DNA of 64,000 nt, taken from positions 10,994,981 through 11,058,980 of the forward strand of contig OX579640.1 of NCBI GenBank assembly GCA_951230915.1, given 5' to 3'. Numbering within the stretch: the first letter of the stretch is position 1; each line of letters starts with the position of its first letter. Source of the stretch: Antitrichia curtipendula. Lineage: Eukaryota; Streptophyta; Bryopsida; Hypnales; Leucodontaceae. The position numbers were made by a program, and so were the translations under genes. The notes beneath the pieces were generated by a model. It did not search any database. It worked only from the letters and a program-made list of their open reading frames with translations, and was not told where the DNA came from. Positions 46,565 to 59,485 of this stretch are shown here, in pieces.

Positions 46565-49550
46565 TCATACAGGAGCCTCCGGTTGGTCACGCAGCGGAAC
46601 CCCTGCTTTCATGCCCTTCCCAGGATCCAAGTACTGCAGTACTCGCTCAACACTAACATATGCACCCCACCAACCTAAACCAACATATTTCATCCGCCTC
46701 CATCTGAAAAACATCGAAACTCTTAGTTCAGTGATAACTTTGCGAGGATAAAAAGAATCACATTCATTGAAATAATCATAATTGTAGTCTTGATCTGATG
46801 TTCTAATAGATTAACATTAATTTACCAGTAACAACTTTATAAATCTAAAAAGGGAATCTTTGGTATGGAAAGCTGGTAGAGAGACCACGATCTTACACAG
46901 AATTGTAAGGAAGGGCCATGCAGTGAAGATGAAGATGGTCGACACTGTTGAAAGGAGGCTTGTGAAAGCCAAATCTGCAAACGAAGTGCTGGGTTAGGAT
47001 GAAGGCCATTCTCAGACAGCAAGCAAACCGATGAAGTATTTACTGGCACGCTAAAATCTGGTCAGGGTATAGGCTATCACAAAAGACATACTGGAATCCA
47101 TCAAAAGTAAGCAGTCTGAACCTGTAGTTAGGAGCATCAGTCGCGTCACGCTGCAGCGTTGACTTCCCTAGCTTGAGCATATGAGATACTGCAATTACCC
47201 AAATGCACATGTAAGGCAGAGGATACTAAAACCGTTATGGACCTGGTCCCGTCTCTTATACGAGAAACCGGAACTTCATACACTTGCATGGCCTTCAATT
47301 AAAAAGTTGGGTGTAAGCAAGACTGGCTGATTGTCTGCAACCAGTTCTCTTTGAGAGGAAATAGGTTGTTTCGTATCACTTATAGAGGTTTACAACCGTC
47401 CACTCTAAAACTGCATGAGCAATTTGTACAAAATGATCAAAATTTGATGTCAAGAAAATCTTGCTCTTGCACCCAAAGTGAATTCTCAACATCTCTGCAG
47501 TGATCTCCCCAAAATCACTCCTACGTGTTAATTATAGTGCTTAAAGTGACGCAAATAGTGACTCTACCTTTAGTGATATACTCTGGCATAGCGACTGCTA
47601 AACTGGGCGTTCTCCACAGTTAGGATTTCGCAAGATACACGCAGGATAAAACTTCTCTACTCTAGATTCAGGTTGATTGCTTACCCAATGCATAATCTGC
47701 TTCGCCAGGTCGAAGATCTTTGACAGTCTTGATGTGGTTATTCGGTATCACAAGGTAATGCCTACGAGGGTCAACCAGCAGAGAAGGATTCAGACGAACT
47801 GCAAAACACTCTAAAATAACTTTTGAATTTTCTTCTTTCTTCTCTTCAATTTCCTCAACAGTATTAAGGCAAAGCTAGACAATTTTGAAAAGCAATGACT
47901 TTTGTTTTACAGTCATTCTATCACTGGTTCGCCATTGATACATTTCCAATTGCCTAAAACTTCATCAAAGATGTAAAAAACTTCAATGCTTATTTAATTA
48001 CCAATATTGTAATATTATAGCATTATAGGGATCGCTTTATAATACTCCTCCGGAGTACATCATAATGTTAAAATACATATAATCCATTAATTAAAAGTAT
48101 TGATCCCATCAGAAATTATATTTTTATTAATTTATAATCAATATTTACTAATAATCAGAACACATGTGCGTATATCGGCGGTTACCCCATACAACTCAAT
48201 CCAGTTGCAATTCTAGACTATTGCTTTGATCCACATGTCATGTGGAAGTACAAAAACAAAACTCCTAAAATATAGGAAACAGAATGATTGAAACATACCA
48301 ACATTGGCAGGAATTTCAGAACAGCTTCTAGCATTATTGCACTATGGTATACTCAACAGGATCGGGCCTTACCGATGCAGTCACCCACCTATAGGCAGAC
48401 GGATTGCGATCAACGAAGACAACTATTTGCTCATCCTGTAGTCAAAGCGGTTCACATTTGTCAAAACAGAATGGCACGCTCAACTTCCAATTCCTGAAGG
48501 TATTGCTACACGACCCTTATCCAATCTGATCGTACAAGTCTTCGCATGCTACTTTTCACCATACCACTTCAGCTTCGCATTGAACTGCTCATCAATTGCA
48601 TACACTTGGTGAGCAGCTTCGTATAATGGTGTAAACTTTGTTGCAAAAGACGACTAAAGGAACTAAGTTACAATCAGAATCAGAATTGAGACGGCGCCAT
48701 ACTACAGCAATACAATCAGTATTATTGACAGCTTCTCGTGAAGTCTATCAAAACTTGTGCTCACAGCCACAACAAATTTCGACGCAGAAGAGCAACCCTA
48801 ACGAAGTGCCAACCAACTTAATCCCTAAGGAACCAAAGGGCTAAAATTGCGCCTTATGTATTGTTGGCAATTTTGCGTAGGTCATGTGGAGAATTTCTTT
48901 TGTCCAATTTTTGATTTATTTTTTTTCCCATTTTTCCCAACACAAATAAAGCTCTACCCTGATTCTGCTGATACGCAATTTGCGCCGATCCGAATTATAT
49001 GGTTCAATATATGATCATTCTAAAACCATGAATCCCATGGTCTGTTAGGAGAAGAGCCAGGTTCAAGGATGGACGAGAAAAAGAAGGATTAACAGTAGTC
49101 AGAACGAGCACTGACATACTCTGAACCTTCGGAGGCATTTACAGTTTTCCTCTAAGATCATACAAAAGTTGGCTGTGTCAGGTAAGCCTAGTTCATAATT
49201 TCTGACTACACAGAGTGGAGGGAGGGAGAATTCTCCGACTTTCAAAACCCAGGAAATTTTCCATCTCAAATATACTCACCCTAAACCATAACCACTAGAT
49301 AGAGTTCTAAAATTACAGCGACTCCTCGATCCTTCTGTCTCGGATCCACCGGAAGATTGCAAAAAATATATATAAATACGAAAAGGTTGAAAGATGAACG
49401 GTGAGAGAGAGAGAGTTATAGATTGCAAGTTTTCCGGACCTGGAACAACACATTGGGAGTCCGGCCTTCGGCCGATCCCGAGGCCAGAATACAAAACGGG
49501 CAATCCTGTGGCTTCTTCCCCTCCGGAAACAACCACTTCCACGGCGCCAT
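46565..49550 (-). CDS. HINT3: HINT3-like histidine triad (HIT) protein
   Basis: Six exons join in frame on the minus strand: 49440-49550, 48389-48435, 47685-47761, 47122-47188, 46897-46974 and 46565-46703, for 172 residues. The product starts MAPWKWLFPEGKKPQDCPFC, with a CxxC pair near residues 17-20, then DEQIVVFVDRNPSAYRHYLV, IPNNHIKTVKDL, FGFHKPPFNSVDHLHLHCMA and WRRMKYVGLGWWGAYVSVE. The catalytic histidine triad H-L-H-L-H-C is complete (His114, 116, 118). All introns are GT-AG and phases agree. HINT-type enzymes hydrolyse nucleoside phosphoramidates and adenylyl-sulfates; plant HINT3 (annotated as adenylylsulfatase HINT3) is the closest family I recognise. The donor of exon 5 is read as GT before GTAAGA, giving Val at the junction. 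No disabling change is seen. Introns of up to about 950 bases contain no recognised elements. Confidence 0.92.
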
Positions 49551-51740
49551 CGCAAAGCAAATTCCAACTCGCACACAATCCGTCCATACGATTTCAAGTG
49601 CTTGCCCGAGCCGCCCTTCCGATCGATCCGGCAAGCTTCGCCATAGCCAAGAAGCACGAGCTTGGGACCCTAGCCCGAGAATGGACAGGTAACCTAACCT
49701 CGCCTTAACCCTGAATAAAAGGGCCTATGTCCACTTTTTCAAACTCTCTTTGTATGCTCCCATTTGAAACTAGGTATGATTAAAAAAATTTACAAAACTT
49801 TGATTTTTCAAAGATGTAATGCCATGCCATGTCTTTTATATGTCCTAAAATTTTCAGATTTAATTGTGAAAAATTAAAACTACTGTGAGTTTTTGAATAA
49901 TAGTGAAAAAAAAATTCATATCATGTACAAATATACTAAAAAAATTGTAAATCTCTTCATAGGTGTATATATTGTTTTAGAAATATCATAATGCAAAACA
50001 TTTATTGTGTCATTTTAAAATTTTAAAATTAGATACTAGATTCAAAGTTCAAATTGCAATAAAATTATATTGGATTTTAGATCTTTTTCAAATTTCAAAA
50101 TTGAAGTAGGAACTAGACTTAATAAGCTTTGTTTTGGTAGTTGGACACAAATTCAAAAAAAGTTATTTTTTTGAAGATGTCAAAGTACACTTGATGGTGA
50201 TCCAAGGATCAAACATTTTTTTTTGTAGAAAAGTAAAAAATACCACAATGAAGCAATATTCAACACCATTTTCAAAGTATATGTCCAAGTACTTCTTACA
50301 AAAAATGGATGAAAAATTGTGTTTTCCAATCTTTTAGACCCTCACAAAGTCATTCACTAGCCAATGTTGCAAGGTTAATCGTAAAAAGTCAAGACTTATC
50401 ACCAAAGTATATTTAGCAAAAACGATGTGATTTCTGGACCAATAGGTACATTCTTCATCCCTACAATAATCTTGAAAGTCATCCATTAGCCACTTTGGGA
50501 CCTAACTTCAAAGTTAACCCTTATTTAAAGGATGGACCTATGACCACTTTTTCAAATTCCAAAGTTCTTTTCTCTATATGCTCCCATTTTACAACTATCA
50601 TATATATGAATTTTCTATATTTATTTTTTAGATCCCTATGTAGTCACATGTATTTTATAAGTCAATAAAAATTTATATTTTTTGTGAAGTTTTGAAATTG
50701 TTGTGAAGTTTAAAATAAAAATTGAAGAACATCCATATCCAATTACCTTGATTTTAAACTTAGTAAGTGTTACAAATATTATTGCACCAAATTGTCCAAA
50801 GTTGCAGATTTATCATATTGTAGTGTCATCCCTCCTACAAACAACAAGTTGAATTGATTACATTGTAGAAAAGATGTTATCACCTTAGAAATACAATCCA
50901 AGTCTAGAATACAAATATGTGGATCTTATATGAAGGCTCATAGGAAGGATGTCTCAGTGTTTCTATCTTCACTACAAAATAATTTTATTATTTAAAAAAG
51001 AAAATTAATTAAAAAAATAAATTGAAAGTTAGAAGTGCATGGGATAGCACTTTATTAATTGACATTTGTAAATTTATATTGATAATTATAATTCTTGTTT
51101 ATGACGTAAGAATGGTACTTTAATTTTGAATGAAAAGAAAATAAATGTACAAACACCAAACCTAGATACTACTCCAATAATCCAAGTCAATATGCATAAT
51201 AACAACTATGAAAAAATTTATGTCAATGTATACACTTTTCAAATGCCCTTGTGTCATTGTCCCATTAGTGGAGACTCTAATAAAAATATCTATTTTTTTC
51301 TCGCAAAACTTTTGCAAGATAATCTTGGGGAGGTCACTTAGTGTATCTATAGTATACCATGTGCAGCTAAATGATCTTTGACCTCCTATTTACTTTTTAA
51401 TAAACTACAATTCTAGCCTATAATTTTGAGCATTGTTTAATCAAGACTATAAGATTGTATTGCCAAAATCTTCAATCCAAATAATATATGAAATGATTTC
51501 TAGAGAAGGTTTAAAAATGAACTAAAATGACATGTTTTTCAACTCAAGTATTTATAGAGAACACACTTAGATAACCATTGCATCAATATTCAAGAAATAT
51601 AAACTTTCAATAGAGACTCATTTTTGAGATTTTTTTGTGTATTTTTTAAATAATTTTTTCTTATTTAATACATAGGTGTGAAAGTTATTTTCAGCTTTCC
51701 AGTGTGTCTTTTTTGTTCGAAAATATGTATCTAATTATAA
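49551..51740. other. HINT3 promoter side and AT-rich repeat DNA
   Basis: The HINT3 leader and promoter should lie within 49551-49800. Further on, 49718-49880 resembles 50515-50690 (GGGCCTATGTCCACTTTTTC against GGACCTATGACCACTTTTTC, and TATGCTCCCATTT in both), a diverged direct repeat. No gene is recognised. Confidence 0.45.
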
Positions 51741-51744
51741 TTTA

Positions 51745-52476
51745 GGGTGAATGCAAGAAACACCTGTACTATTTGTTGCGTTTTACTACAGTACTCATGA
51801 CTTTTTTTGGAGTACTTTAAAATTAGAAAGTTAATTTGAAAAAAATTTGAAAAATATGAACAATGTATACACCTCTAAGATGAAGGTTTTCACCAAAGGA
51901 AATTGATAGAAAAATTCTCTAAGTAGGAAAACTTAAAAAGCGTCAAACCTCAAGAAAATACATACTTTCATGTTTTAATTCGGAAAAAATAGTAAAAATA
52001 AGTAAATACAAAAAATAAAAAGTGGCCATTTGCAACAATTCTATGGAGATGGTCATTCACCAGAAAAAACACCAAAATAATATTTTATATGTTTCAAAAT
52101 TCAAGCAGAAAGAAGCTCTTTTTGTAGACTTCCACACCACATAAAAATAACTTTTTTCAAAATCCCTCATGTGGAGAGATGTAAGTCTACTAGAAGACCA
52201 TCTCGTCCAAATTTCATCTCAAAATCATTAAAAAAAGGTACTCCTTAGTACTAAAAACCTCCAAACCTCATTTGTGACATTTAATCACTAGTACTATTTT
52301 AGTATTAAAATATTTTTGAAAATTATGAAAATTTTATGTAAGGTGTATGATAGACATGAGTACCTTCTCTAGAAATCTTGAGTCATTTCGAGCAAAAATG
52401 CAAAAGTTATGGCCAAAAAACAGATCAGCACTTAGCTTGTGACAAAAAATAGTACAAGTGTTTCTTGCATTCACCC
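51745..52476. mobile_element. Terminal inverted repeat element, 732 bp
   Basis: The left end GGGTGAATGCAAGAAACACC is mirrored by GTTTCTTGCATTCACCC on the right, with similarity continuing (TGTACTATTTGTTGC against the complement of GACAAAAAATAGTACA). Both ends are flanked by TTTA (51741-51744 and 52477-52480). It has no coding potential, so it is probably a nonautonomous DNA transposon. The duplication could be read as TTA within TTTA, compatible with a Tourist/Harbinger-type MITE, but the family is not settled. Confidence 0.82.
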
Positions 52477-52480
52477 TTTA

Positions 52481-53265
52481 TGTATAAAATTATCAATAAT
52501 TCATAACATAAACTTTCAAAGTAGAAAAATCTACTCATATATTTTTTTTATTTAAATTGGAAGAAGTAAATAGAGGGTCCAAAATCCTCGCCACACGTGG
52601 GTTGTATAAATGCATAGAGGGACCTCCCCGAGAAGATAATTGCTATAGTATTGGTATCCATATTCCAAATATAATTTGAATTCATAGCATCCAAAAATGA
52701 CAAGAAATTTTTTAATTTATAAAACTAAAAAATGAATCTTCTACCTTGTTATATTAATCCATTACTACTAAGATTGCTATCTAATGTATAGACACTCAAA
52801 CCTCATGGGACCCAACAATCTAGCTAAGTTAGATGTTCAATTTGTGTTACCGTATATGCTTGCTATTGGAATATAGTAAATGAATCGGGACTAAATCTTT
52901 AGTGTAAGCTGATTTTAAAAGGAATTGGAGTTGTTTTTTCCTTTCTTTTTTTCTTCAATTTGTGTATTATAACTAATCTAATCCTAAAGGACTCAACATA
53001 CATGAACCAATGAAACTTTGGACAATGAAAACTTTTGTATGTAATATCCTAATAATACATTCTTCAATGCATTCAAATCCTATTTAATAGATGCCAAATG
53101 ATTACTATAATTTGACTAGTCTAACAATATGCATTATGCTCAACATCTAGAGAGGGATCAACATCTAGATTTCTTATAAAGACCTATATATATGGTATTG
53201 TATTTGGCTCTTAGAATACAAATTATATACTAATACATGGTAAGCTCACTTTGTTGTATTGATGA
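52481..53265. other. AT-rich DNA, no gene recognised
   Basis: No exon, repeat boundary or RNA gene is recognised between the TIR element and the foldback structure. Confidence 0.4.
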
Positions 53266-53833
53266 TTCAACAATTAACATCTTTAATTTAGATGTCATTT
53301 TAGCATCTAAACTTTATTATGCTCAAATATGGCACTATAGTTATAGAACACATGACCATTTTGTCATTTGTCAAACATGTAGGAGGTGCAATAATGATTC
53401 AAATTGGAAGTGTCATTTCACATTGGTTATGGCTTAGTATAAATATAAACTTTTGTCACTATCATATACTTCAATTCTTGCACTTTCTATGTCTAATACA
53501 CAAAAAACACCGTGTTGTGATTCAAATTGCATTTTCTAGACCTTTAAGGGTTAAAAGTATAGGAAGTACAATTTTGGATGTAACATGAGTTTTTTTGAGT
53601 ATTTGACATAGATGAAGTATTAATTGAAGTATATTATAGTGACAAAAATTTATATTCACACTAAGCCAGAACCAATGTCAAATGACACTTCCAATTTAAA
53701 TCATTATTGCACCTCCTACACCTCTGACAAATGACAAAATGGTCATTTATTCTACATCTATAGTGCCATATTTGAGTATGATAAAGTTTAGATGCTAAAA
53801 TGGGATCCACAAGAACTATGTTAATTGTTGATT
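53266..53833. mobile_element. Foldback element with ~195-bp arms
   Basis: Left arm 53266-53460 and right arm 53638-53833 are near complements, for example AAATATGGCACTATAGTTAT with the complement in ATCTATAGTGCCATATTTGA, and CATGTAGGAGGTGCAATAAT with ATTATTGCACCTCCTACACC. The loop is about 177 bases. Both arms give nearly the same meaningless peptide on opposite strands, a by-product of the symmetry. Confidence 0.85.
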
Positions 53834-53846
53834 TATTTACTATGTA

Positions 53847-55265
53847 AGAATGTTGCAAAGTACAATGGTCCAATGGATGACAAAGAATCCTTCTATATAA
53901 GACAAAAGTGCATATATTCATCCTTTTGGAATTTCATGCAAAATGGTAGGTCTTGCACACTAATCTAAACTCTAATAAGTGTTGTTGGATTTTTTTAAGC
54001 AAATGATTTACATTGTACCAAAAAAAGATGATTTCTTAGGTGACTAGCTTGTCTTTACAAGGTTAATTCAAAATTGTATATCTTGCCATATTTGAGTACA
54101 TAACTTTGTATTCTAAAAATCAAATAAATATTCTATATTCAAGTCCTTCTTGGCCTTTATTAACAGTTAATCTATAAATGTAGAGGCAAATGTTTGGTGT
54201 CCAATGGATGACAGATAATCTTTTAGTGTAGGATAGAAGTGCAACTATTCATTCTCATAATTTTGTTGTGAAAAAGGAAGGTATTCTACAGTAGTTTGAC
54301 TTCCAATGAGTGTGTGATTAAGAAAAAATTTAATCAATGATTCCCATGATATCAAAATGGATGATTTCCACGGTCACCAAAATATTGTTTAACCCTTAAA
54401 GAATCAAGGGGTGACCTTGGAAATTGTCCCTTTCCATTACCGTGTGAATCATTAGTTTAAGAAATAACAAAAGCACTCATTAGAAGTCAAACTACTATAG
54501 AAGACCTCCCCTTTTCACAACAAAATTACAAAAATGAATAATTGCACTTCTATCCTACTACAATGATACCTTGTCATCTATTAGCATTTAGTGTCCTTGT
54601 TGACGTTTAACCCTTAAAAGACAAGTTGGTCACCGTACAAATCATTTGTTTGGGTACTATGTGAATTGTTGGTTTAAAAAAATGCAAAAGCACTCATTAG
54701 AAGTCAAACTACTGTAAAAGACCTTCCCTTTTTGCACAAAATTTGGAAGAGGAATAGTTGCACTTTTGTCCTACATGGAGAGATTCTTTGTCATTTATCG
54801 GTTAGAAAATGTCCTCATCATTATTTATGGGTTAAAGGTTAACCCTTGAACGTCAACACGGATGCCAAACATCCAATGGATGATAGAGGATCACTGTAGT
54901 AGGACAGAAATACAACTATTCATCTTTGGATTTTTGTTGTGAAAAGGGGAGGTTTTCCAATGAGTGCTTTTGCTATTTCTTAAGCCAATGATTCACACGG
55001 TAATGCAAAGGGATGATATCCAAGGTCACCCCCTTGTCCTTTAACCCTTAAATGTCAAGGTGGATGTTTTGCGGCTGATGAATGACAAAAGAACCTCTTG
55101 CGTAGGACATAAGTGCAACTATTCATCTTCCAAATTTTGTGGGAAAAGGGGAGATCATCTACAATAGTTTGACTTCCAATGAGATTTTTTGCATTATTTT
55201 AATCCAACAATTCACACGGGATCAAAACAGATGATTTCCATGGTTATGAGCCTCTTGTTTAAGGG
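53847..55265. repeat. Cluster of ~210-bp units in alternating orientation
   Basis: Six related units can be followed at about 53847-54005 (+), 54195-54400 (+), 54385-54605 (-), 54610-54830 (-), 54860-55045 (+) and 55050-55265 (+). Plus units contain CCAATGGATGA, GTGCAACTATTCAT, AGTTTGACTTCCAATGAG and CACGG, then end in TTAACCCTTAAA. Minus units contain the complements (CTCATTAGAAGTCAAACTAC, GGAATAGTTGCACTT). Related units occur at 27660-27830 and 28110-28400. Confidence 0.8.
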
Positions 55266-55559
55266 TTTAACCTGCTACTTCTTATTGAAATTCTCAGATC
55301 TTGTACTTAAAGTGTGTTTGCATTTGATGTTAAAGGTGTTGTTCGTGAGGGTCTTAGGAACAAACTTTGACCTACTTTTGGACCAGATTTGCATTCCAAA
55401 CAACACCTCTAACACCAAGTGGGAACATACCATTTTAGTAATATAGTCATCCTCTTATAATCTTATAATCTTATCTTGATAATAATAATATTACATGATC
55501 AATATAGTTGTAGAAATTACTGGAGAGATTTATGTGTTACCTAAAATGCGTGTCCAAGC

Positions 55560-55877
55560 TAATGTTGGATTTTTTTTTTTTGCATTAGCAAAATGTCAGG
55601 ATCAATTTCAAAAAATGCTCTTCAAGAATACTTTGAAAGCACCACTACCCTCTCTGGAAAAGACCTTCAAATGGGTGTTGACATGGTTTATGTGCAGCTG
55701 AAGTTGGGATTGATAAAGAAAAGTGACGTTGAATTCGAACAGGACAAGATAAGAACCATAAAAAAGATATGTTTTCTTCTCTTCATTTGTCCAGCCTCCC
55801 GGCTTGGTTGTCTTGTAATGTGGTGTTTTTTTTAATGCAGTGGGTTTCCCATTTGTTCAAAAAAAAAAAAAAAAAAG
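55560..55877 (+). mobile_element. Possible 3' end of a retrotransposed sequence with poly(A)
   Basis: GGGTTTCCCATTTGTTC followed by about 18 A residues (55860-55877) resembles the 3' end of plant non-LTR elements or a processed transcript. Upstream, ATG 55593 opens a frame MSGSISKNALQEYFESTTTL without recognised homology. No clear target duplication was found. This could be chance; confidence is low. Confidence 0.35.
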
Positions 55878-58564
55878 TTATGCATGAGGGACAACAAAGT
55901 TGTGTTTATGCAGAAGTGACCTCCACGGACAATAACAAGAATGGAAACTCTGAGTGAGAAATTGACAAGGCTATTGAATGCATGACTGCTTAGAAATTTT
56001 AGGCAAGTTCCTATGAAGTCAATTTTGAATGGATCTTAGTGCAGATTTTACACATTCAACTTTGGGACATGTACCTCCTTTTTGGAAATGTAATTTTTTT
56101 TGCCGATTGGGTGCAAAGTTGTCTAGTAAAAAATTATGTTGTCCAATGAAAGTTTTGGGGGCAGTTTAGGCAACTCACGGAAAATCATCTTGTTTCTTTT
56201 GGAATTTTGCAAGCATGTAACAGACATAAAGTAAGATGCAATTGTCAAAAGAAACTACTAAGTGTTGTACAAAAATCTCATTCTAGGAGGAGTTAAAGTG
56301 TACTAATCCTATTAGCCTAAGTATGTAAAAATAAAATAAAAATCTTCAAACTTCAAATGCTACAATCCGGAAAATTGTATAGTCCAAAATTATGAAATTT
56401 TTTCTACACATTCATGTAATAGTCTACTAACTTTTGTACAATTGAACTTCAATTATTTCAATTTTTATTTTCATTGATGCCCTAAATAGTGGTAGTTTTT
56501 GACAATCTTTGCTCAAAATGTACTGTGGTCTTTTAGAGATTATCTCACGAAGGTAGCTTAAAGGAAGAAAGGAAGCTATTATAATAGGGTTGAAGAACTA
56601 TTAAGGATTCATTCTCTTTGAAACCTGTTGTCTTCAATGATATCTACGGATTTCTGTAAGCATCAAGTGCCAATGCTATGATTCCAAAATTCATTTTGAA
56701 TTTTTGCACATAGTGGCTTTTATCTTTAAAATATGTTATTGAGTTCCATTTCATCAAATTGAATATATAAGAAAGTTGTTTTTATGAGACTCAAGCATAT
56801 GTTTAGACAAATAAGAATTTATTTGGAGAATATTTTGACATTAATTTAGGGCCTGGTATATGTACTGAACTACTTTAAATTTTAAATCAAACTTTGAGTT
56901 TCATTTACTAGTTAAAAAGGATTAGTTTTTATTATTATTATTCAAAAGTATACTTCACATGTGACTTTAAAGTTTTTTTTATTATTATTCAAAAGTATAT
57001 TTCAAATGTGACTTTAAAGTTTTTTATTTATTAAATTTTCAGTGGAACTATAAGTTTAATTTTACAACATTGTAAATGAAAATTTATAATTAAAAATAAA
57101 GATATTAAAATTTCAATCCCCCATCCTTCCAATTTTTGATTCCTATTGTTTACTTGGTGGATTGAAGACCTTATTTTGCTCATGACAAATGTAATTAAGC
57201 AAAAATATATACTTTGAGATTGGGTTTAGAAAATACAAATTATTCATACTACAAAAGTCCATAATAATTTACTATTGGATAAAGATAAGCTAACAAGAAC
57301 CTATGACAACATTCCAAGGCACTTGATATTGTCTGTAATAGAATATTCTATTCAACAATATCAACAATTATGTTCAAATCAATAGTCCAAAATCTATCTA
57401 GTGGTGGCCTTTAAATATATAACATGTTCTATCTAAATTATCATCATAACAATAGAGGTTAAAAATTGAAATCACAAAGATTTAGTTCATTTTGAATGGT
57501 AACATATAATCATACCATAGATTACTAAATACTCATATTTATTGAAAATCAAAGAAAAATACATGATGGCTTAATTTCTTTAAGACAAGGTGTAGTCCAG
57601 ATCTTCATAAGTATAAAGATTTGAAAGTTCTTGTTGAAAATTTAATGTAAATTTAATATTTTTTATTTCTACAAGAATTTTTTTCTTTAAGTTCAAAAAG
57701 TTGAGTTATACTTATAGTGATTTTTAAGATATTCATTTTTAAAATTTATTCAAGTTGTTTTTCAAAGGCCATAATATAAACTTAAAAAATTATATTTTTA
57801 AGTCAAACATATTTGGATCTTTTGAACTATAGAATTTATGCATAGAATTTTTCTTGAAAATCTATACTATGTAAATGTAAAAGAATTAATATAAGAATCT
57901 TTAAACATTTAGATGGATGAAAATACCAAATTTTTGTGTATTGGAGATATGATTGAGTTTTGAACATCTAGTCCTCTAGGAGTTAATCCCTAAAATTATT
58001 TGAATGTTTTTGAGCAAAACAACCATAAAATAGCACATGTTGAAAACAAAATAGAGTAGTTAAAATTTGTGATTTTTTTGCAACTTCTAACTATAGGATC
58101 TTACACCTAATTTGCATGTCTACTTCTCCACCAATTTTAGAACCTAAGTTCTTAACATCTCCAAGTTCATCATATTCAAAGTAGTACAATAAGCTTTTCC
58201 CAATCGTTTTGAAAGGTGTAGTTACAACTTTGAAACATTTTAAGATTTTTTTTTTGGTTTTTTCTTTGTGAGGAATTTGATAATAAGGAATTGAAATAGA
58301 CCAATCTCAATAGAGAAAATGTCATAGAAAACCATCTAAAATCTTATGCCTTTCACTTTTCAAAAATTATAAAAATGAGTTAAGAAACAAACCCTACAAT
58401 TATATTCTTGGGGAGATTTTATGATTTCAAAATAAATTTGTCATATTTTTAACCCCACTCATTAAAATGGAATAAAAACATTTTTCTTTGTAAATATAGA
58501 TCTATAAAAACAAGTTTTAATTCTTTTCATTTCTTATGAAAAAAAATTTGGTTGCCCAAAAGTT
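55878..58564. other. AT-rich DNA, no gene recognised
   Basis: No gene is recognised. A roughly 56-base tandem duplication (TTATTATTCAAAAGTATACT and TTATTATTCAAAAGTATATT) lies at about 56933-57025. Confidence 0.45.
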
Positions 58565-59485
58565 CAAATGAAGTTTTAACCCCTAAAGGACCAACCTTGT
58601 ATTTAGGGCAACATAATTTTGGGGGTAGATATATGCGAGCAAAGATTTGACTTATTTAGGCTGAATTTTTTTTACAAGGTATAGACAAGGAATATCTTCT
58701 AAGAATGCTAAATTTCATTTCATTTGAGTATATAAGTGAAAAGTTATGATGCAAAATGTTGTTTGTTTCTCAATTTGAGCAACCCGGCAAATTAAAAAAA
58801 ATCACTTTTTTTAAAAACAAAAGTTTGAAATTAATTCTTGAGATTTATATATACTTGAAAAGCTTTGAATCATTCCATTTTGATCAATGAGATGAAAGTT
58901 ATGAGGAGTTTTAGTTTGTGGATAGTTATGGAATCTCTACTCTAAAATATACTTTGAAGTATTTTATTTAGCTCAATTTTTAATATTTTTTGAAAAAAAT
59001 AAAATTATAGGATGTAGATTGTTTATTACAACATTACGACCACTGGGATTGACTTTTTTTTAATTACCTAACTGAATTCTTAACAATTTAGTATTTGAAT
59101 CATTCTCCACTTCTTTCTACTTACTATTTTTTTCCTATATGTTGTACAATTCCAAATGATCTAAATTTTTTCAAGCATGTAGCCAACTTGCCTTGAAGTA
59201 TGAATTTAAAGAAGCACCACCATTTTGGACATTTTTACATACAAATGTGACTTTGTGAATTTCAGCTGCCCTGTTTTTTGCAAGGCCCCAAAAGGATTTT
59301 TGTCACTTCAAATGCTCATATCTTGCAATCCACATTATGGAAAATTCTGAAATTTTTTCCACATCTTTTCAAACCAACATACTACAAGATCCTACGGTTA
59401 CATGTGTCCAAAAATGTTTATTTTTTCTAAATTTTTTTACTTGTACTAGAAATGGCAGTTTTGAAGCGTTTTTAGTGAAAATGTA
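58565..59485 (+). repeat. Dispersed ~0.9 kb repeat, copy 3
   Basis: Same orientation and order as 25930-26850: TTAACCCCTAAAGGACCAAC at the start, AAGCTTTGAATCATTCCATT (58861), ATGAAAGTTATGAGGAG, TTCCAAATGATCTAAA, GTAGCCAACTTGCCTTGAAG and GATCCTACGGTTACAT. Substitutions and small indels are scattered, so the copies are old. Confidence 0.85.

Noticed and set aside
53237..53921. Two nearly identical Cys-rich peptides on opposite strands
   Set aside because: They are produced by the complementary arms of the foldback element, not by two genes, despite a zinc-finger-like spacing of Cys residues.
53847..55265. CRISPR-like array
   Set aside because: Units are diverged, about 210 bases and in both orientations; the genome is eukaryotic.
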